From CALVUJ01 sp045128835 (GTDB lineage Bacteria; Bacillota_I; Bacilli_A; RFN20; DUOF01), in the NCBI GenBank assembly GCA_045128835.1, contig JBGVRX010000017.1, forward strand, positions 1 to 64,000: a DNA stretch of 64,000 nt, in the 5' to 3' direction. Below, in pieces: positions 1 through 8,645 of this stretch (position 1 is its first letter; every line of letters begins with the position of its first letter). The notes beneath the pieces are model-generated. The model was not told where the DNA came from, did no database searches, and saw only the letters and a list, made by a program, of their open reading frames with translations. A program made the position numbers and the translations under genes.

Positions 1-1056
1 ATCGTAAAAAAATTCAATGTTGAACTAATTGCAATTGGTAATGGTACTGCAAGTAGAGAAAGCGAAGAATTTATCGCAAACACAATAAAGAAATATAACT
101 TACCTTGTTCTTATGTTATCGTAAGTGAAGCAGGCGCTTCAGTATATAGCGCTTCAGAAGAAGCAAGAAAAGAATTCCCTGATTTACATGTCGAAGAAAG
201 AAGCGCAATATCAATTGCTAGAAGAGTTATGGATCCACTTAGTGAATTAATAAAAATAGATCCTAAATCAATTGGAGTTGGGCAATATCAACATGATGTA
301 AACCAAACAAAATTATCTGACACATTAGACTTCGTTATATCTAAAGTAGTTAATAGTGTCGGAGTAAATATAAATACTGCATCAATTGACTTATTAAGTT
401 ATGTATCAGGATTAAACAAAAAAAGTGCTAAAAACATTGTAGATTATCGTAGTGAAAAAGGTTTAATAAAAGATCGTAAAGAAATTTCTAAAATCAAAGG
501 AATTGGAGCAAAAACTTATGAACAAGCTGTTGGTTTCTTAAAAATTTACGAAAGCAAAAACCCACTAGATAAAACATTTATTCACCCTGACAATTACAAA
601 GAAGTAGAAAAATTATTAAAAGATTTAAACTATGATACTAATTATATTGGTAGTGAAGAAATAAATGAAGTTTTAGAAAAATGTTCAATTGATTCTTTAG
701 TTAGTAAATATGAACTAGGAACATATACATTAACTGATATTATTGAAGAAATAAAAAAACCTTTAAGAGATATTAGAGATAACTATCCTACTCCTGTTTT
801 AAAAAGTGATGTTTTACACATTGAGGATTTAACAATAGGAATGGAACTTGAAGGAACTGTTAGAAGCGTAGTAGACTTCGGAGCATTTGTTGACATTGGT
901 CTTAAAAATGACGGTTTAGTACACAAATCAAAACTTTCTAAAAACAAAATAAACCACCCACTAGACATTGTCAGTGTTGGTGACATCATAAAAGTTTATG
1001 TTTGTGATGTCGATTTAGAGAAAAATCGTGTAGGTCTTTCTTTATTTAAAAATTAA
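1..1056 (+). CDS. tex: Tex-family RNA-binding transcription accessory protein, 5'-truncated by window edge
   Basis: The reading frame is open from the first base, so the N-terminal half lies outside the window. What is visible is the end of the YqgF/RNase H-like domain (IGNGTASRE near the start), a helix-hairpin-helix region (residues such as NINTASIDLLSYVSGL and IKGIGAKTYEQAVGF) and a C-terminal S1 RNA-binding domain (GTVRSVVDFGAFVDIG ... GLVHKS). This order is the hallmark of Tex (YhgF), a cytoplasmic nucleic-acid-binding protein tied to transcription fidelity and stress tolerance in the family. A hairpin with a T-run follows directly, so the gene probably ends its transcript here. Identification is firm; the exact start is not visible. 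Confidence 0.95.
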   Translation: MVKKFNVELIAIGNGTASRESEEFIANTIKKYNLPCSYVIVSEAGASVYSASEEARKEFPDLHVEERSAISIARRVMDPLSELIKIDPKSIGVGQYQHDVNQTKLSDTLDFVISKVVNSVGVNINTASIDLLSYVSGLNKKSAKNIVDYRSEKGLIKDRKEISKIKGIGAKTYEQAVGFLKIYESKNPLDKTFIHPDNYKEVEKLLKDLNYDTNYIGSEEINEVLEKCSIDSLVSKYELGTYTLTDIIEEIKKPLRDIRDNYPTPVLKSDVLHIEDLTIGMELEGTVRSVVDFGAFVDIGLKNDGLVHKSKLSKNKINHPLDIVSVGDIIKVYVCDVDLEKNRVGLSLFKN

Positions 1057-1069
1057 TTGTTACAAAAAG

Positions 1070-1125
1070 ACTTCTTCGCCCTATTAAATTATTAAGGAGG
1101 GATAAATACGAAGAAGTTTTTATTT
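1070..1125 (+). terminator. Probable intrinsic terminator after tex
   Basis: ACTTCTTCG at 1070-1078 pairs with CGAAGAAGT at 1109-1117, followed by a T-rich run. The loop of about 30 nt is long but contains a further CCCT/AGGG pairing. It separates tex from dprA. Confidence 0.6.
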
Positions 1126-1154
1126 TATGTTTTATTTTTTAGAAAGGAGAAGTT

Positions 1155-1916
1155 ATGGAAAGTATTTTAGTTTATTTATCAATAATTCATGATGGAGAAT
1201 GGAATAAAATATATCAAGATATATTGGATAAAAAACCTGTAGACAAAGAAGAAGTAGAAAAAGAAATAAAAAGACTTGAATGCAATTACATAACTTTATT
1301 AAGCCCTAATTACCCAAATAGTTTAAAGAATATTTTCAAACCACCATTTGTACTATTTTACAAAGGTAATATAGATTTGATTAATGATTCTTTCAAAAAA
1401 ATTGCCGTTATTGGAAGTAGAGAAAATAGCGACTACGGTAAAGAATCTGCAGAATTAATTTGTAATGGGCTTTCAAAAAAAGAAATAACTATTGTAAGTG
1501 GTCTAGCAAAAGGAATAGATTCCATTTCTCATAAATGTAGCCTTTCTAATAACGGAAACACAATTGCCGTTATCGGTAACGGATTAAATATTGTGTACCC
1601 GAAAGAAAATTCTAGTTTGTACAAAGAGATTGAAGAAAAGGGATTAATTATTAGTGAATATCCACCAAATGTAATGCCTAATAGTTCTAACTTTCCAAAA
1701 AGAAATAGAATTTTAGCAGGTATAAGTGATGGAGTCGTAGTTATCGAAGCAAAAGAAAAAAGTGGAACAATGAATACTGTTTCCCACGCACTTGAAAGTG
1801 GCAAACCAATATTTTGTATTCCCGAAAGAAACAACATGCACAGTGGATGTAACAAATTAATTAAAGAAGGTGCTAAATTAATAGAAACAGCAGATGATAT
1901 TATAGAAGAGTTATAA
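1155..1916 (+). CDS. dprA: DNA-processing protein DprA (Smf)
   Basis: A 253-residue DprA/Smf. In the family it binds incoming single-stranded DNA and loads RecA during natural transformation. The Rossmann-like core is clear: GSRE at 87-90, SGLAKGID at 115-122, the nucleotide-contacting PKRNR at 181-185 and SGT at 203-205. It is shorter than the roughly 300-residue Bacillus protein, with a reduced N-terminal domain and no obvious C-terminal winged helix. The start has a good ribosome site (GAAAGGAGAAGTT-ATG). ComFA and ComFC homologues at 45-47 kb support a retained competence function. topA follows in the same direction, as in many Firmicutes where dprA precedes topA. Confidence 0.95.
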   Translation: MESILVYLSIIHDGEWNKIYQDILDKKPVDKEEVEKEIKRLECNYITLLSPNYPNSLKNIFKPPFVLFYKGNIDLINDSFKKIAVIGSRENSDYGKESAELICNGLSKKEITIVSGLAKGIDSISHKCSLSNNGNTIAVIGNGLNIVYPKENSSLYKEIEEKGLIISEYPPNVMPNSSNFPKRNRILAGISDGVVVIEAKEKSGTMNTVSHALESGKPIFCIPERNNMHSGCNKLIKEGAKLIETADDIIEEL

Positions 1917-2069
1917 GTTTTTTCTAAATTACACGCTTATTCTTTATAAAAATTTGGAAAAATCAAAAATTTGTGCTAAATTTATGTAGATAAAATATTA
2001 TTAATTAAGTATTATATTAAAGCATTGTAAATAATATTTGATATTTATAAAAAGGAAAGGAGAGAAAAG

Positions 2070-4040
2070 ATGAAATTAATAATTGTTGAATCCCCAACTA
2101 AAGCTAGAACGATTCAAAGATATCTTGGAAACGATTATAAAGTAATTGCATCTCAAGGACATATCAGAGACTTATCTTTTGAAGGCGAAGGATCTTTAGG
2201 CGTTGATGTAAATAATAATTTTGAACCAGATTACATTATTAGCAGTAATAAAAAAACAATAATTGGAGCATTAAAAAATGCAGTAAGCAAAGCAGATGAA
2301 GTATATCTTGCAACCGACCCAGATAGAGAGGGAGAAGCAATAGCTTGGCATCTAGCAGATGTTCTTGGTCTTGATGTTGAAAAAACAAAAAGATTAGAAT
2401 TCCATGAAATAACAAAAAAATCCGTTAAAGAAGCTCTTGATAATGCAAGAACAATTGATATGAATCTTGTTTCATCTCAAGAAACAAGAAGAATATTAGA
2501 TAGAATTATCGGATTTGAACTATCAGGATTATTACAAAAGAAAATATACACACGTTCAGCAGGCAGAGTTCAATCTGTTGCTCTTAAACTAATAATAGAA
2601 AGACAAAAAGAAATCGATTCATTTGTTGAAGAAGTTAGCTATGGTATCGGTGGTAAAATAGTTAATGGTAAAGATTATGATTTTGAGTTAGTTGACACTG
2701 ACTTAAAACCTATTAGAGTAGACAATAGCAATCAAGTAGAAAATATAATAAACGTTATCGGTAAAGATTTAATCGTAACAGATGTTTCAAATGAGATAAC
2801 TGTAAAAAATGCGAGAGCACCTTTCACAACATCTTCTCTTCAACAAGAGGCTTTCTCTCAATTTAAATTTTCAGCATCTAAAACAAATAAGATTGCTCAA
2901 AAATTATATGAAGGAGTTAATATTGGAGAAGAAACAACTGGTCTTATAACATATATGAGAACTGACTCAATTAGAGTTAGCAGCAGTTTCGTTTTTTCAA
3001 CAAAAGATTATATAAAGAATGCCTATGGCGATGAATATGTTGGATACGCTAAAGTTCAAAAAGAAGACGCTAAAGTTCAAGATGCTCATGAAGCCATAAG
3101 ACCTACAAGAGTAGACATCGTTCCAGAAACAATAAAAGACTTCTTGGACAAAGATGAATACAAATTATACAAGTTAATTTGGTGTCGTGCCGTCGCATCT
3201 ATCATGAAAAGCGCGGAAGTTGATGTCAACAAAGTTGTTTTGGCTAAAGATAAACATTTATTCTTAACTAAAGGAAGTACTATTACATTTGATGGATACA
3301 AAAAAGTATATGGAGAATATGAATCTGACAAACATGTTACTTTACCTACATTCAACATTGGTGAATCATATCCAGTAAAAAAAGTTGAAGTTAAGGAACA
3401 TAAAACTCTTCCTCCTTATAGATACAGTGAAGGAACACTTATCAAAGCTATGGAAGAATTAGGAATTGGAAGACCTTCAACATATGCTTCTACAATCGAT
3501 TCGCTAAAGAAAAGTTCATATATTTCTGAAGAAAGAAACTACATCATTCCTACATTGAATGGTTATAACGCAGATAGTAAACTTGATGAATTCTTCAATG
3601 ACATTATTAACGTTGAGTATACTGCAAATATGGAAAAAGATTTAGACTCTATAGCTGAAGGACAAAAAACAAAACTTGATGCTTTAGGAACTTTCTATGA
3701 ACCATTCAAATCAAAAGTTGATTATGCCTACATTCATATGGGAGGCCCTGAAATAATCAAAACTGGTGAGACATGTCCTAAATGTGGAAAAGATTTAGTT
3801 AAAAGACAAGGTAAATATGGTGAATTTATTTGTTGTGAAGATAGACCTACTTGTGATTATATAAAACCTAAAGAAGTTACTATTAGTGACCACGCTAAAG
3901 TGTGTCCTAAATGTAAAGAAGGAAAACTGATTGTTAGAAAAAGTAAATATGGCAATTTCTTAGGATGTTCAAGATTCCCTGATTGCGATTATATGGAAAG
4001 TTTCAAAAAGAAAACATTTTATAAGAAAAAAGAGAATTAG
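2070..4040 (+). CDS. topA: DNA topoisomerase I
   Basis: Type IA topoisomerase of 656 residues that relaxes negatively supercoiled DNA. The Toprim domain starts at residue 3 (IVESPTKA) and holds DPDREGEAIAWH near 83-94. The catalytic tyrosine is Y295 in ITYMRTDS. Two C-terminal four-cysteine zinc ribbons are present (from about residue 567, CPKCGKDL..., and again from about 613, CPKCKEGK...). It follows dprA, the usual Firmicutes neighbourhood. The start is set by AAAGGAAAGGAGAGAAAAG before ATG. Transcription ends at a bidirectional hairpin shared with the convergent ffh operon. Confidence 0.98.
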   Translation: MKLIIVESPTKARTIQRYLGNDYKVIASQGHIRDLSFEGEGSLGVDVNNNFEPDYIISSNKKTIIGALKNAVSKADEVYLATDPDREGEAIAWHLADVLGLDVEKTKRLEFHEITKKSVKEALDNARTIDMNLVSSQETRRILDRIIGFELSGLLQKKIYTRSAGRVQSVALKLIIERQKEIDSFVEEVSYGIGGKIVNGKDYDFELVDTDLKPIRVDNSNQVENIINVIGKDLIVTDVSNEITVKNARAPFTTSSLQQEAFSQFKFSASKTNKIAQKLYEGVNIGEETTGLITYMRTDSIRVSSSFVFSTKDYIKNAYGDEYVGYAKVQKEDAKVQDAHEAIRPTRVDIVPETIKDFLDKDEYKLYKLIWCRAVASIMKSAEVDVNKVVLAKDKHLFLTKGSTITFDGYKKVYGEYESDKHVTLPTFNIGESYPVKKVEVKEHKTLPPYRYSEGTLIKAMEELGIGRPSTYASTIDSLKKSSYISEERNYIIPTLNGYNADSKLDEFFNDIINVEYTANMEKDLDSIAEGQKTKLDALGTFYEPFKSKVDYAYIHMGGPEIIKTGETCPKCGKDLVKRQGKYGEFICCEDRPTCDYIKPKEVTISDHAKVCPKCKEGKLIVRKSKYGNFLGCSRFPDCDYMESFKKKTFYKKKEN

Positions 4041-4067
4041 AAAAGGGCTCAAATAAGAGCCCTTTTT
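4041..4067. terminator. Bidirectional intrinsic terminator between topA and ffh
   Basis: AAAAGGGCTC (4041-4050), six-base loop, then GAGCCCTTTT (4057-4066). A-rich and T-rich flanks on both sides let it work for topA (+) and for ffh (-), whose stop codon sits at its edge. Confidence 0.85.
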
Positions 4068-5389
4068 TACATTCCAAAAGGATTTTTTCCGTTCTTCATT
4101 AATCCTTTCATTTGTTTCATCATTTCTTTCATTTTCTCGTGTTGGTTAATAACTCTATTAACATCACTAGCTTGTAAACCGCACCCTTTTGCGATTCTTA
4201 TTTTACGATTAGCTTTTAAGATTTCAGGATGAATTCTTTCTTCTTTTGTCATACTGCAAATAACAGCTTTCGTTTTCTTTAATTGATCATTTGCTTGTTC
4301 CATTTGCTCATCTGTTACTTTTGGCATTCCAGGAATAAATTTAATTATTCCTTTCATTGAACCAAGTTTATTGATTTGCTCCATTTGAATAAGCATATCA
4401 TCTAATGTGAATGTTCCATTCATCATTTTATTAACAGTCTTTTTAGCTTCTTTTTCATCGATTGCCTCTTCAGCTTTTTCAATTAAAGTTAAGACATCAC
4501 CCATTCCAAGAATTCTTTCTGCCATTCTCTCTGGATAGGAAATTTCTAAATCTTCAATTTTTTCTCCAACGCCTGAGAATTTAATTGGAATACCAGTTAA
4601 GTGTTTGATTGATAAAGCTGCTCCTCCACGAGCATCTCCATCTAATTTAGACATAACTAAACCAGTTATTCTTAATTTTTCATTAAATTCTTTTGCTACG
4701 TTAACACTGTCTTGACCACTCATAGCATCTACAACTAACAAAACTTCTCTTGGTTTAATAGCAACAGATACATCTTTTAATTCTTGCATTAATTGCTCAT
4801 CAATATGTAAACGACCTGCTGTATCAAAAATAAGTAAGTCATAACCTTTTTCTCTAGCATACGCTAATGCTCTTGTTGCTATATCTACAACATCTTTAGT
4901 TTCTTTATCATAGAATACATCTACATTAATAGATTTACCCAAAGTTATAAGTTGATCAATAGCAGCAGGTCTATAAACGTCTAGTCCAATAAGCAATGGT
5001 CTTTTATTTTGTTTCTTTCTTAATAAATTTGCTATTTTAGCACTAGTTGTTGTTTTACCACTACCTTGTAAACCAACCATCATAATACTTGTTAATCCAC
5101 TAATGTTTAATGCATCATTTTCTTCACCTAACAACTTAACAAGTTCATCTTTTATAATTTTTAAAATCATTTGTCCTGGAGAAAGTGTTGATAAAACATT
5201 TTGTCCTATTGCTTGTTCTTTAACATTGTTAGTAAATTCTTTTACTACTTTATAGTTAACATCTGCTTCTAATAATGAAATTCTGATTTCTTTAATCATT
5301 TCTTCCATATTTTGCTCTGTTAACTTTGATTGTCCTTTTACTTTCTTTACTATTGCCTGTAATTTATCCCCTAATAATTCAAATGCCAT
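4067..5389 (-). CDS. ffh: Signal recognition particle protein Ffh
   Basis: SRP54-family GTPase of 440 residues that binds signal sequences with the SRP RNA and delivers ribosomes to FtsY. The N domain is followed by the G domain: P-loop GLQGSGKT at 106-113, DTAGR at 189-193, SKLDGDARGG at 247-256. The C-terminal methionine-rich M domain (MKEMMKQMKGLMKN near the end) binds RNA and signal peptides. The start follows ATAAGGAGGTAAATT. It lies directly downstream of ylxM, the classical ylxM-ffh pair, with ftsY in the same operon, so both halves of the SRP GTPase pair are co-transcribed. Confidence 0.98.
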   Translation of the reverse strand: MAFELLGDKLQAIVKKVKGQSKLTEQNMEEMIKEIRISLLEADVNYKVVKEFTNNVKEQAIGQNVLSTLSPGQMILKIIKDELVKLLGEENDALNISGLTSIMMVGLQGSGKTTTSAKIANLLRKKQNKRPLLIGLDVYRPAAIDQLITLGKSINVDVFYDKETKDVVDIATRALAYAREKGYDLLIFDTAGRLHIDEQLMQELKDVSVAIKPREVLLVVDAMSGQDSVNVAKEFNEKLRITGLVMSKLDGDARGGAALSIKHLTGIPIKFSGVGEKIEDLEISYPERMAERILGMGDVLTLIEKAEEAIDEKEAKKTVNKMMNGTFTLDDMLIQMEQINKLGSMKGIIKFIPGMPKVTDEQMEQANDQLKKTKAVICSMTKEERIHPEILKANRKIRIAKGCGLQASDVNRVINQHEKMKEMMKQMKGLMKNGKNPFGM

Positions 5390-5400
5390 AATTTACCTCC

Positions 5401-5706
5401 TTATAGTTTCTCAATATAAGACTTTATTTCTTCTTTAGTTAATTCCTCATATCTTGATAACAACTCATTTTTTATAACATCTTTTTCTAACAAACATAAT
5501 TTTTCTTCGTAATCCTCTAATGTAATTAAACTTCTTTTTAATGAATCATGAACTGCATTTCTAGACACATTCAATTCTTCAGCAATCTCTTTTAAAGATA
5601 AGTCTTCCATGTAATATAGTTCTAATATATTTAATTGATTTACAGTTAGTAAATTACCATATAAATCAATTAAGTCATTAACTCTTTTTGTTTTCTCTAA
5701 TTCCAT
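5401..5706 (-). CDS. ylxM: YlxM-like helix-turn-helix protein, SRP accessory
   Basis: A 101-residue protein with a sigma-70 region-4-like helix-turn-helix (DLSLKEIAEELNVSRNAVHDSLKR, split around residues 35-58). This matches YlxM, encoded beside ffh across Firmicutes and Mollicutes and linked to modulation of SRP GTPase activity. The ribosome site before its ATG is weak; its start lies just after the stop of the upstream membrane-protein gene (TAATTATG), so translation is probably coupled. It precedes ffh by 11 bases. Function is by family and position. Confidence 0.9.
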   Translation of the reverse strand: MELEKTKRVNDLIDLYGNLLTVNQLNILELYYMEDLSLKEIAEELNVSRNAVHDSLKRSLITLEDYEEKLCLLEKDVIKNELLSRYEELTKEEIKSYIEKL

Positions 5707-5708
5707 AA

Positions 5709-5969
5709 TTAAAAACCTATTAAAGAAAGAAGTAAGAATACTAAAAAGAAAATTGCTACATTACGATAAAACTCAGGATTCTTAAATGCACTACTTCTGT
5801 ACTCTGAAGGATAGTATATTAAAACCGCTACAAACGACAAGATTAAGTTGTACAAAATAACAAATGCTATTCCACTAATACCTAGCATTGCTAAAAAAGA
5901 TTGTATTAATATTTGCGCTACTAAAAAACCTATAAGTACTAATAATAATCTTCCTATGTCTATTCTCAT
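5709..5969 (-). CDS. Small hydrophobic membrane protein in the SRP operon
   Basis: I do not recognise this 86-residue protein. It starts MRIDIGRLLLVLIGFLVAQI and consists of about three hydrophobic membrane segments (roughly residues 6-27, 30-52 and 66-84) with short polar links. The start at 5969 is chosen because a perfect GGAGGAATAAAT site precedes it; a longer form starting inside ftsY lacks such a site. That ribosome site overlaps the last codons of ftsY, so the two are probably translationally coupled. Its position between ftsY and ylxM-ffh suggests, without proving, a membrane role linked to protein targeting. Confidence 0.7.
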   Translation of the reverse strand: MRIDIGRLLLVLIGFLVAQILIQSFLAMLGISGIAFVILYNLILSFVAVLIYYPSEYRSSAFKNPEFYRNVAIFFLVFLLLSLIGF

Positions 5970-5971
5970 AT

Positions 5972-6952
5972 TTATTCCTCCATTGTAGAACAAAGTCCAT
6001 ATATATAATTTTCAAGATCAAATTCCATCAAATCATCAACTGTTTCACCATATCCAACAAACTTTACAGGTATTCCTAATTCTTCTCTTATTGAAAGGAT
6101 TATTCCACCTTTACTAGTTCCATCCATTTTAGTTAAAACAATAGAATCTACTCCTGTTGCTCCAGCAAAACTAGATGCTTGTAAAACTCCATTTTGACCA
6201 GTAGTAGCATCTATAACTAACATTACTTCATGTGGCGCACCATCTACTTCTTTACCTAAAACTCTTCTCATTTTAGCCAATTCATTCATTAAATTAACTT
6301 TCGTTTGTAATCTACCTGCTGAATCACAAATAACAACATCCATGTTTTGTTTTTTAGCTTCTTCAACACCTTTATAATAAACACTAGAAGGGTCTTCCTT
6401 TTCATTACCTTTTACAATTGGAAGATTAAGTCTATTTGCCCATACTTCAAGTTGTTCTACTGCTCCAGCTCTAAAAGTATCTCCTGCAACTAACATTACT
6501 TTTTTTCCTTCTTTTTTCATCATGTTTGCCAACTTAGCAATACTTGTAGTCTTACCAACACCATTAACTCCTACAACCAAAATAACTGTTAATCCATCTT
6601 CGTTATATTTGATTTCATTATCCATATCTTCTCCACCTTTAGCATAATAAACAAACATTTTATCCACTAAAGTTTCATTAATGTCTTTAGGATTAGATAT
6701 ATTAGATAATCTAACTTCTTTTTTTGTTTCTTCAATTATTTCCATGACAATCTTAACGCCGATATCTGCTTCAATAAGTATTTCTTCCAACTCATCAAAG
6801 TAATCTTCATCTATACTACGATATCTAGCTGCCAAGGCATTAAGTTTGTCTGCAAAATTAGATCTTGATTTGCCTAACGCTGCAACATATTTTTCACTTT
6901 GTTTATTTGTTTTACCAAATATCTTCTCTTTTAATTTACCAAAAAAGCCCAT
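5972..6952 (-). CDS. ftsY: SRP receptor GTPase FtsY
   Basis: SRP receptor of 326 residues. NG domain only: N-domain helices up to about residue 100, P-loop GVNGVGKTT at 128-136, then DSAGR and TKMDGTSKGG motifs. The long acidic A domain of E. coli FtsY is absent, as is usual in Firmicutes. It receives Ffh-bound nascent chains at the membrane. The start follows GAGGTGAGAAG. In Bacillus the order is rnc-smc-ftsY; here rnc ends only 12 bases upstream and smc is missing from this position. Confidence 0.98.
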   Translation of the reverse strand: MGFFGKLKEKIFGKTNKQSEKYVAALGKSRSNFADKLNALAARYRSIDEDYFDELEEILIEADIGVKIVMEIIEETKKEVRLSNISNPKDINETLVDKMFVYYAKGGEDMDNEIKYNEDGLTVILVVGVNGVGKTTSIAKLANMMKKEGKKVMLVAGDTFRAGAVEQLEVWANRLNLPIVKGNEKEDPSSVYYKGVEEAKKQNMDVVICDSAGRLQTKVNLMNELAKMRRVLGKEVDGAPHEVMLVIDATTGQNGVLQASSFAGATGVDSIVLTKMDGTSKGGIILSIREELGIPVKFVGYGETVDDLMEFDLENYIYGLCSTMEE

Positions 6953-6964
6953 CTTCTCACCTCA

Positions 6965-7642
6965 TTATAAAGCACATTTCTCTAATGCATTTTTAGCTGC
7001 ATCTTGTTGTGCTGCTTTCTTTGACTTTCCAGTTCCTTGAGCTAATACAATTTCTCCATCTAAAACAACTTCGAATACATAAGTTGGATCGTTTGCAGTT
7101 CCACTCCTAGACACTTCTCTATATTCAACAGTTTTTCTTTTATCGGCTTGAACTAACTCTTGTAATTTAGTTTTATAATCTAATAAATCATCTATTTTTA
7201 TTTCTTTTACTAATGGCAAGAATATAGTCTTAACCACTTCAAAAGACTTATCATGTCCTTGATCCAAATAAATAGCAGCCATCAAAGACTCAAAAGCATC
7301 GGCAAGAATATTTTTTCTATCTCTACCTCCACTTTTTTCTTCACCATGTCCTAATATTAAATAATCTCCAATATTTAATTCTTTAGCCAAATTACACAAA
7401 GAATCACTACGCACTAATCTAGACCTAATAAGAGACATTTCTCCTTCTTTTAAATTTGGGTATTGTTTAAAAATTAAATATGAAACAAACAATTGTAAAA
7501 CTGCATCTCCCATAAATTCTAATCTTTCTAAATCACCATGATTTTGATGATGTTCATTAATATATGAAGGATGAGTTAACGCTGTAATATAAATTGTTTT
7601 ATCTTTAGGCTTTATTTTAAACTTCTCTAATAACGGCAACAT
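6965..7642 (-). CDS. rnc: Ribonuclease III
   Basis: Double-strand-specific endoribonuclease of 225 residues that processes rRNA precursors and other structured RNAs. The RNase III signature ERLEFMGDAVL is at residues 39-49 and contains the metal-binding acidic residues; a C-terminal double-stranded RNA-binding domain covers about 157-225 (GTGKSKKAAQQDAAKNAL). The start lies one base after the plsX stop (TAA-A-ATG), with the ribosome site GAGGAG inside the plsX end, implying coupled translation. Length and motif spacing are typical. Confidence 0.97.
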   Translation of the reverse strand: MLPLLEKFKIKPKDKTIYITALTHPSYINEHHQNHGDLERLEFMGDAVLQLFVSYLIFKQYPNLKEGEMSLIRSRLVRSDSLCNLAKELNIGDYLILGHGEEKSGGRDRKNILADAFESLMAAIYLDQGHDKSFEVVKTIFLPLVKEIKIDDLLDYKTKLQELVQADKRKTVEYREVSRSGTANDPTYVFEVVLDGEIVLAQGTGKSKKAAQQDAAKNALEKCAL

Positions 7643-7643
7643 T

Positions 7644-8615
7644 TTATTTTAACTCCTCTTTAATTTTATTAATCATATCTTTTTCTATAAGATCACGAGT
7701 TACTCTAATCGCATGATAGAAAGATCTAGCATCGCTTGAACCGTGTCCTTTAACAACAACTTTATTAACACCTAAAAGCATTGCTCCACCGTATGTTTTA
7801 TAATCCATTTTTGCTTTCATTTCTTTAATTCCTGAACGAGCAAATAAATAACCAATCTTTGTGAATATATTCTTTTTAAATGCATTAGTAACTAGATTAC
7901 CCATAAATTTAGCAGTACCTTCTGTTCCTTTCAAGAAAACATTTCCATCAAACCCATTACATACAACTACGTCAGCATCTCCACTTAAAACATATCTAGC
8001 TTCGATATTGCCTTTGAATCCTTCAAAGTTACTGTTTTTCAATAATTGATGAGCCTCTTTTACTACTGGAGAACCTTTCTTTTCTTCCGCTCCATTAGAA
8101 AGAAGATATACTCTTGGTTCTTTTACACTGTTATAAACTTTACAGAACACTTTACCCATTTGAGCAAATTGAACTAAATGTTCTGGGGTATTCTCGTTGT
8201 TTGCACCTATATCTAAAAGAATAACGCTATTTTCTCCTGCTGTTGGAAATGGTGAAACAAGTGCTGCTCTTTGAATACCATCAATTAATTTTAGGTATAT
8301 TGTTGCTGCAGTTAAAAAAGCTCCAGTAGACCCTGCACTAACAACGCCATCTAAATCTTCAGTTTTAGCAGCTTCGATAGCCTTTATCATACTAGTTTCT
8401 TTTTTTCTCATAATTTGTAATGCGCCATCTTCCATTCCCATTACATCTCTACAATCCACAATTTTAACTAGTCCTTCTAATTCTACTAATTCTTCCTTTT
8501 TTCCATAAACACTTAATTCAACATCTTTGTAATCATTTAAAAAGTTTTTAATTGCTTCTACTACTATTTTTGATCCATTATCTGAACCCATTGCATCTAC
8601 TGCTATTTTTATCAT
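7644..8615 (-). CDS. plsX: Phosphate acyltransferase PlsX
   Basis: PlsX of 323 residues, starting IKIAVDAMGSDNG, the family's N-terminal signature. In the family it converts acyl-ACP to acyl-phosphate for PlsY, at the membrane surface. Further conserved stretches include SAGSTGAFLTAA and GANNENTPEHLVQFAQMG. Bacillus carries fapR upstream and fabD-fabG-acpP downstream; here those are absent and rnc follows directly. With fakA two genes upstream, this fits phospholipid synthesis fed by exogenous fatty acids through acyl-phosphate. Start supported by CGAGGTGTTAAT before ATG. Confidence 0.97.
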   Translation of the reverse strand: MIKIAVDAMGSDNGSKIVVEAIKNFLNDYKDVELSVYGKKEELVELEGLVKIVDCRDVMGMEDGALQIMRKKETSMIKAIEAAKTEDLDGVVSAGSTGAFLTAATIYLKLIDGIQRAALVSPFPTAGENSVILLDIGANNENTPEHLVQFAQMGKVFCKVYNSVKEPRVYLLSNGAEEKKGSPVVKEAHQLLKNSNFEGFKGNIEARYVLSGDADVVVCNGFDGNVFLKGTEGTAKFMGNLVTNAFKKNIFTKIGYLFARSGIKEMKAKMDYKTYGGAMLLGVNKVVVKGHGSSDARSFYHAIRVTRDLIEKDMINKIKEELK

Positions 8616-8645
8616 ATTAACACCTCGTTTTTTATTTTATCAAAA

